Of a stretch of DNA of 64,000 bases, positions 19,388-28,024 are shown piece after piece; the first letter of the stretch is position 1, and every line of letters starts with the position of its first letter. This stretch comes from Noviherbaspirillum cavernae (GTDB taxonomy: Bacteria > Pseudomonadota > Gammaproteobacteria > Burkholderiales > Burkholderiaceae_D): positions 2,728,001 to 2,792,000 of the forward strand of contig NZ_QYUN01000002.1 in assembly GCF_003590875.1 (NCBI RefSeq). The letters are read 5' to 3'. The notes under the pieces were generated by a model, which did not search any database, was not told the origin of the DNA, and was given only the letters and a program-made list of their open reading frames with translations. The position numbers and the translations under genes were made by a program.

Positions 19388-20785
19388 ATGACAGGCATGA
19401 AGAATGAGGTGATTGACGATTTCAAATCGACTCTGCGCGGGCAAATGTTTCAGCCGAATGACTCCGGCTATGAGGACGCGCGCCAGATCTGGAACGCAAT
19501 GATCGACCGCCGGCCGGCGATGATCGTGCGCTGTGCGGGTGCGGCCGATGTCATGCGCTGCGTCGCCTTTGCGCGCGACCATGACGTGCCGCTGGCGGTA
19601 CGCGGCGGCGGCCATAACATTGCCGGCAATGCCGTGTGCGACGGTGGATTGGTGATCGATGTGTCCGCGATGAAAGCGGTCTGCGTCGATCCCGAGGAAC
19701 GCCGCGCCCACGTTGAAGGCGGCGCGACGCTGGCCGATTTTGACCATGAGGCGCAGGCGTATGGACTCGCCACTCCGCTGGGCATCAACTCGACAACGGG
19801 CGTGGCGGGATTGACGCTGGGCGGCGGATTCGGCTGGTTGAGCCGCAAGTACGGCTTGACGGTCGATAACCTGATATCGGCGGAAATCATTACTGCCGAT
19901 GCAAAACGGCTGTGCGTCAGCGCCACTGCACACCCGGATCTGTTCTGGGCCATACGCGGCGGCGGCGGCAATTTCGGTGTGGTCACGCGCTTCGAATTCC
20001 AGCTGCATCCGGTCGGGCCGGAAATCTTCAGCGGGCTGATCGTCTATCCGTTCGAGCAGGCCAGGCAGGTGCTCACGCAATACCAGGCCTTCGTCAACCA
20101 GATGCCCGACGACTTGAGCGTGTGGGCCGTGCTGCGCCAAGCGCCGCCGCTGCCCTTCCTGCCCGCCGAGGTGCACGGCAGAAACGTGGTCGTGCTGCCG
20201 ATCTTTTCCACCATGGGAATGGAAGATGCCAGGCGCGCAGTGGAGCCGCTGCGCAGCTTCGGCCAGCCGTACGGTGAGCACATGGGCGCGACACCTTATG
20301 CGGCATGGCAACAGGCATTCGATCCGCTGCTGACGGCCGGCGCGCGCAACTACTGGAAATCACACAATTTTGCGTCTTTGAATGAAGGCGCAATCGATAC
20401 GGTGATCGAGTACGCGGGCAAGCTGCCCGATCCGCAATGCGATATTTTCCTCGGCCTGATCGGCGGAGAGGCCAACCGTGCTGCGCCTGACGCGACGGCG
20501 TATCCGCATCGCAATGTGCTGTACGCGATGAACGTGCATGCGAGGTGGACCGAGCCGTCGAAAGACAGCGCGTGCATCGCCTGGGCGCGCGAATTCTTCG
20601 CCGCGGCCGCGCCCCATGCGGCGGGCAGCGTGTACATCAACTTCATGACGCAGGATGAAGGGGAGCGCATCGGGGAGGCTTACGGCAGGAACTTCGAACG
20701 GCTGATGCGGGTGAAGAATGAATACGATCCGCAGAACTTGTTCCGGCAAAACCAGAATATCAAGCCCTCGGTGCGGGCTGCGTGA
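19388..20785 (+). CDS. FAD-dependent oxidoreductase of the berberine-bridge (VAO/BBE) family
   Basis: The start is ATG 19388, preceded by GAGGT; the frame is open further upstream without homology. The 465-residue product has the PCMH-type FAD domain (RGGGHNIAGNAVCDGGLVID, then GVAGLTLGGGFGWLSRKYG) and the C-terminal BBE segment (NEYDPQNLFRQNQNIKP). The His of GGGHN is the likely 8-alpha-histidyl FAD attachment. The Cys that gives a second covalent bond in berberine-bridge enzymes appears absent (GVAGLT). Substrates in the family include sugars and aromatic alcohols; this one is unknown. Confidence 0.87.
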   Translation: MTGMKNEVIDDFKSTLRGQMFQPNDSGYEDARQIWNAMIDRRPAMIVRCAGAADVMRCVAFARDHDVPLAVRGGGHNIAGNAVCDGGLVIDVSAMKAVCVDPEERRAHVEGGATLADFDHEAQAYGLATPLGINSTTGVAGLTLGGGFGWLSRKYGLTVDNLISAEIITADAKRLCVSATAHPDLFWAIRGGGGNFGVVTRFEFQLHPVGPEIFSGLIVYPFEQARQVLTQYQAFVNQMPDDLSVWAVLRQAPPLPFLPAEVHGRNVVVLPIFSTMGMEDARRAVEPLRSFGQPYGEHMGATPYAAWQQAFDPLLTAGARNYWKSHNFASLNEGAIDTVIEYAGKLPDPQCDIFLGLIGGEANRAAPDATAYPHRNVLYAMNVHARWTEPSKDSACIAWAREFFAAAAPHAAGSVYINFMTQDEGERIGEAYGRNFERLMRVKNEYDPQNLFRQNQNIKPSVRAA

Positions 20786-20888
20786 GCCGTGTTCGCTCCG
20801 GGGAGTCGATGGCGAGGAATTTCGGACGCATGCGCTTTATCGACGCTCGGGATTCCTCGTTGCACTGGAATGACCGTGCAGCGTGAAT

Positions 20889-21326
20889 CTAATACGTGTC
20901 CGTGGCGTGCGGTGATTCGTCGGATTGGTGCGCGGAGCAGTCGATGGTGAACGCAACCTCCTGCCCGTGCGCCACTTCGAGCGTATGCCCGTCGGGGTCT
21001 CGAATGAGCGCCCAGTAGCCGACCGGCGGGCCGTAGTCTTGCGGTTCGCGCAGCAGACAGCCCTCTTCCCCGGCCAGCGCACACAAGCGATCCACCTCGT
21101 CGCGAGATGCAACGCCGACGCCCAGATGTGCGCAGGGCTGCAGCGGATGCGGCACGGACGATGCCTTGATCAGCACGATAGCGAAGGCGCGCGTGAGGTC
21201 ACTGAGCCAGACGACATCGTGCCGCTGGTGCACCACTTTCATCGAGGCGTAGCGTGCATAGAACGCGATGCTGGCGTCGAGGCTGACAGCGGGCAAGGCG
21301 ACATGGGTGAGGCCGAGGTCGGACAT
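20889..21326 (-). CDS. VOC (glyoxalase) superfamily protein
   Basis: The start is ATG 21326; the frame is open further upstream with no homology. The 145-residue product begins MSDLGLTHVALPAVSLDASI and has one pair of beta-alpha-beta-beta-beta modules. Candidate metal ligands are His in LTHVAL, His in CAHLGVGV and Glu in HTLEVAHG. Such proteins are lyases, isomerases or dioxygenases, and the chemistry cannot be told here. The segment RDPDGHTLEVAHG is the family's hallmark. It follows an unknown gene on the same strand. Confidence 0.8.
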   Translation of the reverse strand: MSDLGLTHVALPAVSLDASIAFYARYASMKVVHQRHDVVWLSDLTRAFAIVLIKASSVPHPLQPCAHLGVGVASRDEVDRLCALAGEEGCLLREPQDYGPPVGYWALIRDPDGHTLEVAHGQEVAFTIDCSAHQSDESPHATDTY

Positions 21327-21446
21327 GGTGGTTACCGGCGGGTGAACAGGCTTTCCTTTTCGACCAGAATGCGGGTGCGTAATTCCACCATGACGTCCAC
21401 CACGACGATGCCGTCGCGCCACGAATCTTCGCGAGCCTTGCCGGCG

Positions 21447-21869
21447 TCAAAGATATTTCTTCTTCAACCTGAAATCATGACTGAGCACGATTCTGGTCGC
21501 CTCGATCAGGCTGCTCAGTCCCAGCACCAGTTGCGTCATGGCATGGCCGGGCAATGCCCATATCTGCGAGGACGGCGCTTCCACACGTGTCGCTGCGGTG
21601 ATGAGGGGTGCGACCCACTCGGCTTCGGGCGTGACGTCGAGCAGGACATCGCCATCGGGATCGGTGTGCATGAAAATCTCGCCGCCTTCGGCCAGATAGA
21701 AGCAGATGCCGTAGCCGCTGGCATTCGCCTTTTGCACGGCGCGCTGCAGTTCGCGGTTGTAGTTGTCGATCCATGCCTCGACGTCATAGGTCGTGGTCAA
21801 CACGATCCATGGACGCTTGGGCAGGTCTTCGTTGCCGGTGGAATCCGGATCTTGATCCGTGCTGTGCAT
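21447..21869 (-). CDS. Conserved-looking protein of unknown function
   Basis: The start is ATG 21869 (MHSTDQDPDSTGNED), giving 140 residues. The body reads PWIVLTTTYDVEAWIDNYNR, then GYGICFYLAEGGEIFMHTDP, and ends in a basic tail RLKKKYL. It has no signal peptide or membrane helix. The mixed alpha/beta pattern suggests a small sensor-like fold, but I do not recognise a family. It lies immediately downstream of the iclR-type gene on the same strand, with 38 bases between, so the two may be co-transcribed. Confidence 0.6.
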   Translation of the reverse strand: MHSTDQDPDSTGNEDLPKRPWIVLTTTYDVEAWIDNYNRELQRAVQKANASGYGICFYLAEGGEIFMHTDPDGDVLLDVTPEAEWVAPLITAATRVEAPSSQIWALPGHAMTQLVLGLSSLIEATRIVLSHDFRLKKKYL

Positions 21870-21907
21870 TGCTGTGCTTTCCTGTTGAACCAGTGCGTTG
21901 CCAGAAA

Positions 21908-22723
21908 TTATCTTTCCGTCAGGAATCTGGCTATCGCATGTTGAATGACCTTCACGACTTCCGCGTAGCGCTCGGGATGAAGACGAGAGGATATCGCGGC
22001 GACGCTGATTGCTGCATAAGGCGTGCCGTCGGGATTGGGAATCGCCACGCCGATGCCGCTGACGCCTTCGGTCAGGCGGTCGCGGCTGACGCCGTAGCCG
22101 CGCTCGCGCGTGTCGCGCACCATGTCGCGCAACTCCGCGATGGACAAGCCGCGAAATTGCGCGATCGCCGCCCTGTTGCGCGCGCAAACCTGCTCGATCT
22201 CATCGTCGGCGAGGCTGCTCAACAGATGCAGCCCGCCCGCGCCGACACCGAGGGCGCGCCGCCCGCCCACCTCCAGCATCAGCGCCTTGATCGGGAATGA
22301 ACCTTCCTCGCGATGGAGGCAAACCGCTTCGTCGCCGCTGCGCACCACCAGGTACACGGTATCGCCGGTTTCGGCGGCAATCGCTTTCATCGCCGGGATG
22401 GCGCGCTCCAGCAAGGGCGAGCGCTGCATCGCCGCCAGCCCGATCTCGAACGAGAGCAGACCGAGCGCATATGCCTTGTCCGGCATGCGCTGCTCGATCA
22501 GGCCTTCTTCGACCAGGCATTTGAGAATGCGGTAGGTGGTGGAGACGTCGAGTTGCGCCAGATCCGCCAATTGCGTCAGACGCACGCCGTCGCGTTGATG
22601 CGCGGCGACGAGGCGCAGCAATTGTGCGGCGCGTTCGATGCTTTGCGTGCCGGAACGCGCCGTGGCCGCCCTCGGAACTGGCGAAGGCGTTTCTATTACA
22701 TTCTTTTTTTTATTAACTTTCAT
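21908..22723 (-). CDS. IclR family transcriptional regulator
   Basis: The start is ATG 22723 (MKVNKKKNV), giving 271 residues. A winged helix-turn-helix (TQSIERAAQLLRLVAAHQRD, then LAQLDVSTTYRILKCLVEEG) is followed by the IclR effector domain (GDTVYLVVRSGDEAVCLHRE, GVGAGGLHLLSS, GVSGIGVAIPNPDG). Such proteins sense small carboxylates or aromatic intermediates. It is divergent from the enoyl-CoA hydratase operon. A perfect 15-base palindrome covers its own start codon, so it probably represses itself and controls the operon. Confidence 0.93.
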   Translation of the reverse strand: MKVNKKKNVIETPSPVPRAATARSGTQSIERAAQLLRLVAAHQRDGVRLTQLADLAQLDVSTTYRILKCLVEEGLIEQRMPDKAYALGLLSFEIGLAAMQRSPLLERAIPAMKAIAAETGDTVYLVVRSGDEAVCLHREEGSFPIKALMLEVGGRRALGVGAGGLHLLSSLADDEIEQVCARNRAAIAQFRGLSIAELRDMVRDTRERGYGVSRDRLTEGVSGIGVAIPNPDGTPYAAISVAAISSRLHPERYAEVVKVIQHAIARFLTER

Positions 22724-22736
22724 ATTGTGACAATAT
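22722..22736. promoter_or_regulatory. Palindrome over the iclR start codon
   Basis: ATATTGTGACAATAT is a perfect palindrome around a central G. It overlaps the start codon of the IclR-family gene. Such placement fits autorepression. Confidence 0.6.
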
Positions 22737-22840
22737 TCATCGGTAAGCAAATGAAACAAACAGCTCACTATTCATAAAGCGTTGACACAGGATTGGATGC
22801 CGTTGTAATGTCTATCAACGACAAAACTATAGCACAACTA

Positions 22841-22851
22841 TCACATTGTGA
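22841..22851. promoter_or_regulatory. Second palindrome before the hydratase start
   Basis: TCACATTGTGA is a perfect 11-base palindrome that shares the TTGTGA core of the palindrome at 22722. It lies just before the ribosome site AAAGGAGA of the hydratase gene. TTGACA at about 22786 with TGTAAT at about 22808 is a plausible promoter between the two palindromes. Confidence 0.5.
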
Positions 22852-22864
22852 AAAAGGAGACGAA

Positions 22865-23665
22865 GTGAATTTCGAGCATTTACTGTATGAACAACAGGGC
22901 GCGGTTGCGCGCATCTGGCTGAACCGACCCGAACAGCGCAATGCGCAAAGCCAGCAGTTGCTGCAGGAACTCGACGACGCGCTCGGCCATGCGGTGCGTG
23001 ACGATTCCGTGCATGTCGTTGTGCTGGCCGGCAAGGGCGATCATTTTTCCGCCGGACACGATCTCAAGCAGGCGCAACGGGAGCGCGCCAACTTCACGGT
23101 GGAGGAACGCTGGCAGTACGAGGAACGGTATTACTACGACTACTGCCTGCGCATCTTCGATCTGCCCAAGCCCACCATCGCCCAGGTGCAGGGCGCATGC
23201 GTGGCCGGTGGCTTCATGATCGCCAACATGTGCGACCTGATCGTGGCTGCGGACGATGCCTACTTTTCCGATCCGGTCGGTCACACGCTGGCAACCGCCG
23301 CGACCGAAGTGTTGATTCATCCGTGGGTGCTCGGCCTGCGCAAGGCGAAGGAAATGCTGTTCACCGGCGCGCGCCTGTCAGCCGAGGATGCACGTGAAAT
23401 CGGCATGGTCAATCGCGTCGTGCCGCGCGCCGAACTCGACGATGTCACGATGGAACTGGCGCAGCACATCGCGAAGGCCCCGCCCTTCGGCCTGCGCCTG
23501 CTGAAACGCTCGCTCAACCGCTGCCTCGACACGCAGGGCATGCGCAACAGCATGGCCGCGCACTTCGACACGCACCAGCTGTCGCATGTGACCGAGGAAT
23601 TCAAGGCGGTGCGCGACAAGGGTCTCGCGAACGCGATCCAGAAGAACAAGGCGGCGGGTCAATGA
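22865..23665 (+). CDS. Enoyl-CoA hydratase/isomerase family protein
   Basis: I chose the GTG at 22865 because AAGGAGA stands just before it; an ATG 24 codons upstream lacks homology. The 266-residue crotonase-fold protein has NRPEQRNAQ, the oxyanion part AGKGDHFSAGHDLKQ, and QGACVAGGFMIANMCDLIVA. The usual catalytic Glu after the GG loop is not obvious (GGFMIANM), so hydratase activity is not certain. It is the first gene of a five-gene operon for acyl-CoA breakdown and overlaps the next gene by ATGA. Confidence 0.88.
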   Translation: MNFEHLLYEQQGAVARIWLNRPEQRNAQSQQLLQELDDALGHAVRDDSVHVVVLAGKGDHFSAGHDLKQAQRERANFTVEERWQYEERYYYDYCLRIFDLPKPTIAQVQGACVAGGFMIANMCDLIVAADDAYFSDPVGHTLATAATEVLIHPWVLGLRKAKEMLFTGARLSAEDAREIGMVNRVVPRAELDDVTMELAQHIAKAPPFGLRLLKRSLNRCLDTQGMRNSMAAHFDTHQLSHVTEEFKAVRDKGLANAIQKNKAAGQ

Positions 23666-25785
23666 TGCGCGATCTTCGTCCCCTGATCAGTCCCGACTCG
23701 ATCGCCATCATCGGCGCGTCCAGCAATCCCGGCCGCGTCGGCGGCATGCCGCTGGCCCTGCTGCTGCAGCACGGCTATGCCGGACGCATCTATCCGATCA
23801 ATCCGAAATACACCGACATCAGCGGCCTCACCTGCTATCCCGATGTGGAATCGCTGCCCGGCCCAGCCGATCTGGCGGTGCTGGCGATTGCAGCAGAGGA
23901 CGTGGTGGCATCGCTCAAGCGTTGCCACGCCAAGGGCATCCCCGCAGCGATCGTGTTTGCGGCCGGCTTCGCCGAGGCGGGCGATGCAGGCAAGGCGCTG
24001 CAGGATGAGCTGGAGCAGTTCGCCGCCGCATCGGGCATGATCGTCGCCGGCCCGAACTGCATGGGCTTCGCCAATCTCAACACGCACGCCTACACCGCCT
24101 TCGCCTCCGTCTTCAAGAACACGCCGCCACCCGCGCAGCCGGGCAACACGGCACTGGTGACGCAGAGCGGCAATGTCTGCGCCGCCGTGTACAGCGTGGG
24201 CCGCAAGCAGGGCGTCGGCTACAACTACGTGATCAACACCGGCAACGAGGCCTGCCTGGAATTCTCCGAATACCTCGAATGGCTGGTGGAGGACGAATCC
24301 ACGCATTGCGTCGCGGGCTATGTCGAAGGCTTGCGCGACGGGGCACGGTTCGTTCGCACCGTCGCGCGCGCCCGTGAATTGAACAAGCCGCTGATCCTGC
24401 TGAAGGTGGGCGACAGCAGCAAGGGCCAGGAAGCCGCCGCCTCGCACACCGCATCGCTGGCGGGCGACCAGCGCGTCTACAAGGCCGCCTTGCGCCAGCT
24501 CGGCGTGATGCGCGCCGACGATCTGGCGCACATGGCCGACCTCTGCTATCTGGCGCAGTTCCGCCACAAGACCGGCGGCAAGCGCATCGCCATCGTCACC
24601 ATCTCGGGCGCGCTCGGCGCGCTGCTGTCGGACCGCTTCAGCGATCACGGCGTGGAGATCCCGACCCTGCCGGCCGACGTGCAGGCCACCCTGCGCGCGG
24701 GCATTCCCGACTACGGCATGGTGTCCAACCCGATCGACATCACCGGCAACGTCGTCAATCAGCAAGGCTTCTTCGCCGAGGCACTGGGCACTGTGCTCGA
24801 CTGCGCCGAGGTCGACGCCATCGTGATGTACGCGCCGGGTTATCTGCTGGATCGCCTGACGCCGGAACTGGTCGAGGCCGCCGGCAAGACCGACAAGTTG
24901 ATCGCCGCCATCGACACCGGCAATGCAACCGTGCGAGAAACGCTGGAACAGGCGGGCATTCCCGTCTTCACCGAAACCGGACGCGCGGTGGCGGCGCTGT
25001 CGTCCTTCCTGCACTGGCAGGATGGCCGGCGCGCGACGTGGCGGCCCATGCCGCAACGCGCGGCAATGACCGCATCCGCACTCGATATCGTCGAGACGGT
25101 TCGTTCGAAAAAACGTGTCGCGCTGGACGAGGCCGAGGGCAAGAAACTGCTGGCGTCCTTCGGCGTGCCGGTCGCGCATGAAGCCGTCGCCACCAATCCC
25201 GCCGAAGCGGCGTCGATGGCGCAGCGCATCGGCTTTCCCTGCGTGCTCAAGATCCTCAGTCCCGACATCCTGCACAAGACCGAAATCGGCGGCGTGCGTC
25301 TGAATATCGGCAGCGCGCAGGAAGCCGCCAGCGCCTGCGAGGAAATCCTCGCCGCCGCGCGCGCGAAGATGCCGGACGCAAGATTGACCGGTGTGCTGTT
25401 GCAGCGCCAGGAGAAATCCGCCGCCGAACTGCTGGTCGGCGTCACGCGCGATCCCGTGTTCGGCCTCGTCATGACGGTCGGACTCGGCGGCATCCTGACC
25501 GAGCTGTATCAGGACGTGGCGCAGCGCATCCTGCCGGTCGATGCCGCGATGGCGCAAGAGATGTTGCGCGAGCTGCGCGCATGGCCGCTGCTCGACGGCT
25601 ATCGCGGACGCCAGCCTGCGGACGTGACCGCCGCCTGCCAGGCCATCGCGGCAGTGTCGGAAGCCGCCCTCGCGCTCGGGCCGGAATTGAGCGAACTTGA
25701 AGTCAACCCGCTGATGCTGCGTGCAGCGGGTGAAGGTGCCGTCGCGGTCGATGCCTTGGCAATGCTGACGCCGCGCGAGAAATAA
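23662..25785 (+). CDS. NDP-forming acyl-CoA synthetase (acetate-CoA ligase family)
   Basis: A single-chain protein of 707 residues joining the alpha-type and beta-type parts of ADP-forming acyl-CoA synthetases. There is an N-terminal CoA-binding Rossmann domain (IIGASSNPGRVGGMPL), succinyl-CoA-synthetase-like domains with the likely phospho-His in AASHTASLAGDQ, and a C-terminal ATP-grasp domain (FPCVLKILSPDILHKTEIGGV). It makes an acyl-CoA from a free acid, or runs in reverse to conserve energy. The ATG overlaps the previous stop. With the adjacent binding protein it probably activates the imported acid. Confidence 0.92.
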   Translation: MMRDLRPLISPDSIAIIGASSNPGRVGGMPLALLLQHGYAGRIYPINPKYTDISGLTCYPDVESLPGPADLAVLAIAAEDVVASLKRCHAKGIPAAIVFAAGFAEAGDAGKALQDELEQFAAASGMIVAGPNCMGFANLNTHAYTAFASVFKNTPPPAQPGNTALVTQSGNVCAAVYSVGRKQGVGYNYVINTGNEACLEFSEYLEWLVEDESTHCVAGYVEGLRDGARFVRTVARARELNKPLILLKVGDSSKGQEAAASHTASLAGDQRVYKAALRQLGVMRADDLAHMADLCYLAQFRHKTGGKRIAIVTISGALGALLSDRFSDHGVEIPTLPADVQATLRAGIPDYGMVSNPIDITGNVVNQQGFFAEALGTVLDCAEVDAIVMYAPGYLLDRLTPELVEAAGKTDKLIAAIDTGNATVRETLEQAGIPVFTETGRAVAALSSFLHWQDGRRATWRPMPQRAAMTASALDIVETVRSKKRVALDEAEGKKLLASFGVPVAHEAVATNPAEAASMAQRIGFPCVLKILSPDILHKTEIGGVRLNIGSAQEAASACEEILAAARAKMPDARLTGVLLQRQEKSAAELLVGVTRDPVFGLVMTVGLGGILTELYQDVAQRILPVDAAMAQEMLRELRAWPLLDGYRGRQPADVTAACQAIAAVSEAALALGPELSELEVNPLMLRAAGEGAVAVDALAMLTPREK

Positions 25786-25831
25786 GTCGTTGTTCTACAA
25801 GCCCGCAATTACAAACCACAAGGAGACAAGC

Positions 25832-26806
25832 ATGACAATTCGTTCACGCCTTTGCGCCGCCCTGATCGCCGCATTCTCGATCGGTGCGCTGCCCGCACAT
25901 GCAACGACACCCTACCCAACCAAACCGGTCAAGCTGATCGTGCCGTTCTCGCCCGGCGGCGCGTCCGACACGATGGCGCGCATCATCGCCGAAAGGCTCG
26001 CCGTCAATCTCGGCCAGCCGGTGATCGTCGACAACAAGCCCGGCGCGGGTACCATGATCGCGTCCGAAGCCGTCGCCAAATCCGCGCCGGACGGCTACAC
26101 GCTGGGACTGGCCGCATCGTCGCTGACCATCAACCCGGCGCTGTATCCGAAAGTGCCGTTCGATACCGTCAAGGACTTCGCGCCGGTGATCCTGGTGTCT
26201 TCGCTGGTGCACGTGCTGGTGGTGCGTCAGGACATGCCGGTCAAATCGGTCGCCGATCTGATCAAGCTGGCCAAGAGCAAGCCGAACGGCCTGAACTACG
26301 GCTCGGTCGGCAACGGCACCTCGACCCACCTCGAGATGGAACTGTTCAAGAGCATGTCCGGCACCGAGATGACGCACATCCCCTACAAGGGCAGCGCACC
26401 GGCCTTGACCGACATGATGGGCGGCCAGCTGCAAGTCATGTTCGACGCCGCCGCGTCCTCGATGCCGCATGTCAAGTCGGGCAAACTGCGCGCGCTGGCC
26501 GTCACCTCGGCCAAGCGTTCGACCCTGCTGCCCGATCTGCCGACGGTGGCCGAATCCGGTCTGCCGGGATACGAAGCGATGCCCTGGCTCGGCATCCTCG
26601 CGCCTGCCGGCACCTCGCCGGAAATCGTCAATCGCCTCAACGCCGAAGTGACCAAGGTGCTGGCCCAGCCCGAGGTGAAGGAGAAATTCGCCGGACTCGG
26701 TCTTGAAATCATCGGCGGCACGCCGAAGCAGTTCGCCGACTTCATCAAGGCCGACCTCGTCAAGTGGGCCAAGGTGGTCAAGGATTCCGGCGCGAAGGTG
26801 GATTGA
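25832..26806 (+). CDS. Bug/TctC-family periplasmic binding protein
   Basis: The start is ATG 25832, with AAGGAGA before it. The 324-residue protein has a signal peptide (cleaved near PAHA-TTPY) and the Bug signature YPTKPVKLIVPFSPGGASD, then NKPGAGTMIASE and HIPYKGSAPALTDMMGG. Bug proteins trap carboxylates in the periplasm for TctAB-type carriers. No tctAB is in this operon; the only pair in the window is at 30.0-32.3 kb with its own TctC. This protein may share that carrier or use one elsewhere. Confidence 0.94.
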   Translation: MTIRSRLCAALIAAFSIGALPAHATTPYPTKPVKLIVPFSPGGASDTMARIIAERLAVNLGQPVIVDNKPGAGTMIASEAVAKSAPDGYTLGLAASSLTINPALYPKVPFDTVKDFAPVILVSSLVHVLVVRQDMPVKSVADLIKLAKSKPNGLNYGSVGNGTSTHLEMELFKSMSGTEMTHIPYKGSAPALTDMMGGQLQVMFDAAASSMPHVKSGKLRALAVTSAKRSTLLPDLPTVAESGLPGYEAMPWLGILAPAGTSPEIVNRLNAEVTKVLAQPEVKEKFAGLGLEIIGGTPKQFADFIKADLVKWAKVVKDSGAKVD

Positions 26807-26817
26807 GGAGCGACACG

Positions 26818-27999
26818 ATGCATCTTTCATTTTCCGCGGCGGATGAAGCCTTCCGCGCCGAACTGCGCGCATGGCTCGACGTTAACCTGTGCAGCGTCGA
26901 GACCAGCTTCGGCGGCAAGGTCGCACGGCACAGCGACGAGTTCCGCCTGAAGTGGGACAAGCACCTCGGCGCGCATGGCTGGACCGGACTCAATCTGCCG
27001 CAGGAATATGGCGGACGCAATCTGCCGCTGGTGCAGCAGGCGATCTTCCATGAGGAGTACGCGCGCGCGGGTGCCCCGCAGTCGATCAACAGCATCGGCC
27101 AGGGCATCCTCGCGCCGACGCTGGCGCACTTCGGCAGCGAGGCGCAGAAGCGGCGCTTCCTCGCGCCGCTGCTGCGCAACGAGGAAATCTGGTGCCAGGG
27201 CTATTCCGAACCGGGCGCCGGTTCGGACCTTGCCTCGCTCGCGACGCGTGCGGTGCGTGATGGTGACCATTACGTGATCAGCGGGCAGAAGATCTGGACC
27301 AGCTTCGCGCAGTTCGCGCACTGGTGCTTCGTGCTGGTGCGCACCGATGCGACCGTCGCCAAGCACAAGGGCATCTCCTTCCTGCTGGTCGACATGAAGT
27401 CGCCGGGCATCACCGTCAAGCCGATCCACCAGATGAACGGCGAGGAAGAGTTCAATGAAGTCTTCTTCGACAATGTGCGGGTGCCGGTCGAGAACCTCGT
27501 CGGCGCGGAAAACGACGGCTGGCGCATCGCGATGGCGGCCGCAAGCTTCGAGCGCGGGACCTATTTCATTCCGCGCCAGGTGAAGCTGCAGCAGGAACTG
27601 CGGGACATCGTCGTCCTCGCGCAGCGGACCGTGCGCAACGGCAGGCCGGTGATCGAGGATCCGGTGATTGCCGATCGCCTCGCGCGGCTCACCATCTCGG
27701 CGCACGTGATGCGCGTGCATGCGTATCGCGTGTTGACGCAGGCGATGCGCGGCGAACCGCCGGGGCCGGAAGCGTCGTACACCAAGCTGTTCTGGAGCGA
27801 GACGCATCAGGCGCTGTACGAGCTTGCCGCCGACATCCTCGGGCCGGACGCAGCTGCGGGACCGCAGGACAGCCACGCGCCACGGCAAGGGCGCTGGATG
27901 CGCGACTATCTGTGGACGCGCGCCGAGAGCATTCTCGCCGGCACTTCCGAAATCCAGAGAAACATCATCGGCGAACGCGCGCTGGACTTGCCGCGCTGA
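26818..27999 (+). CDS. Acyl-CoA dehydrogenase, large-type subunit
   Basis: The start is ATG 26818. The 393-residue protein begins MHLSFSAADEAFRAELRAWL and has WCQGYSEPGAGSDLASL (FAD/substrate region), the middle domain with ISGQKIWTSFAQFAHWCF, and the C-terminal TSEIQRNIIGERALDLPR. It oxidises an acyl-CoA to the 2-enoyl-CoA using FAD. It is paired with a smaller partner gene 25 bases downstream. This pairing resembles the PimC/PimD dehydrogenases for dicarboxyl-CoA, but the substrate is not proven. It belongs to the IclR-linked operon. Confidence 0.92.
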   Translation: MHLSFSAADEAFRAELRAWLDVNLCSVETSFGGKVARHSDEFRLKWDKHLGAHGWTGLNLPQEYGGRNLPLVQQAIFHEEYARAGAPQSINSIGQGILAPTLAHFGSEAQKRRFLAPLLRNEEIWCQGYSEPGAGSDLASLATRAVRDGDHYVISGQKIWTSFAQFAHWCFVLVRTDATVAKHKGISFLLVDMKSPGITVKPIHQMNGEEEFNEVFFDNVRVPVENLVGAENDGWRIAMAAASFERGTYFIPRQVKLQQELRDIVVLAQRTVRNGRPVIEDPVIADRLARLTISAHVMRVHAYRVLTQAMRGEPPGPEASYTKLFWSETHQALYELAADILGPDAAAGPQDSHAPRQGRWMRDYLWTRAESILAGTSEIQRNIIGERALDLPR

Positions 28000-28024
28000 A
28001 TCCGCCACGCTGACAGGACTCGAA

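Noticed and set aside
23659..25557. A 632-codon frame antisense to the CoA ligase
   Set aside because: A shadow of a conserved gene; its composition is that of reversed GC-rich codons.
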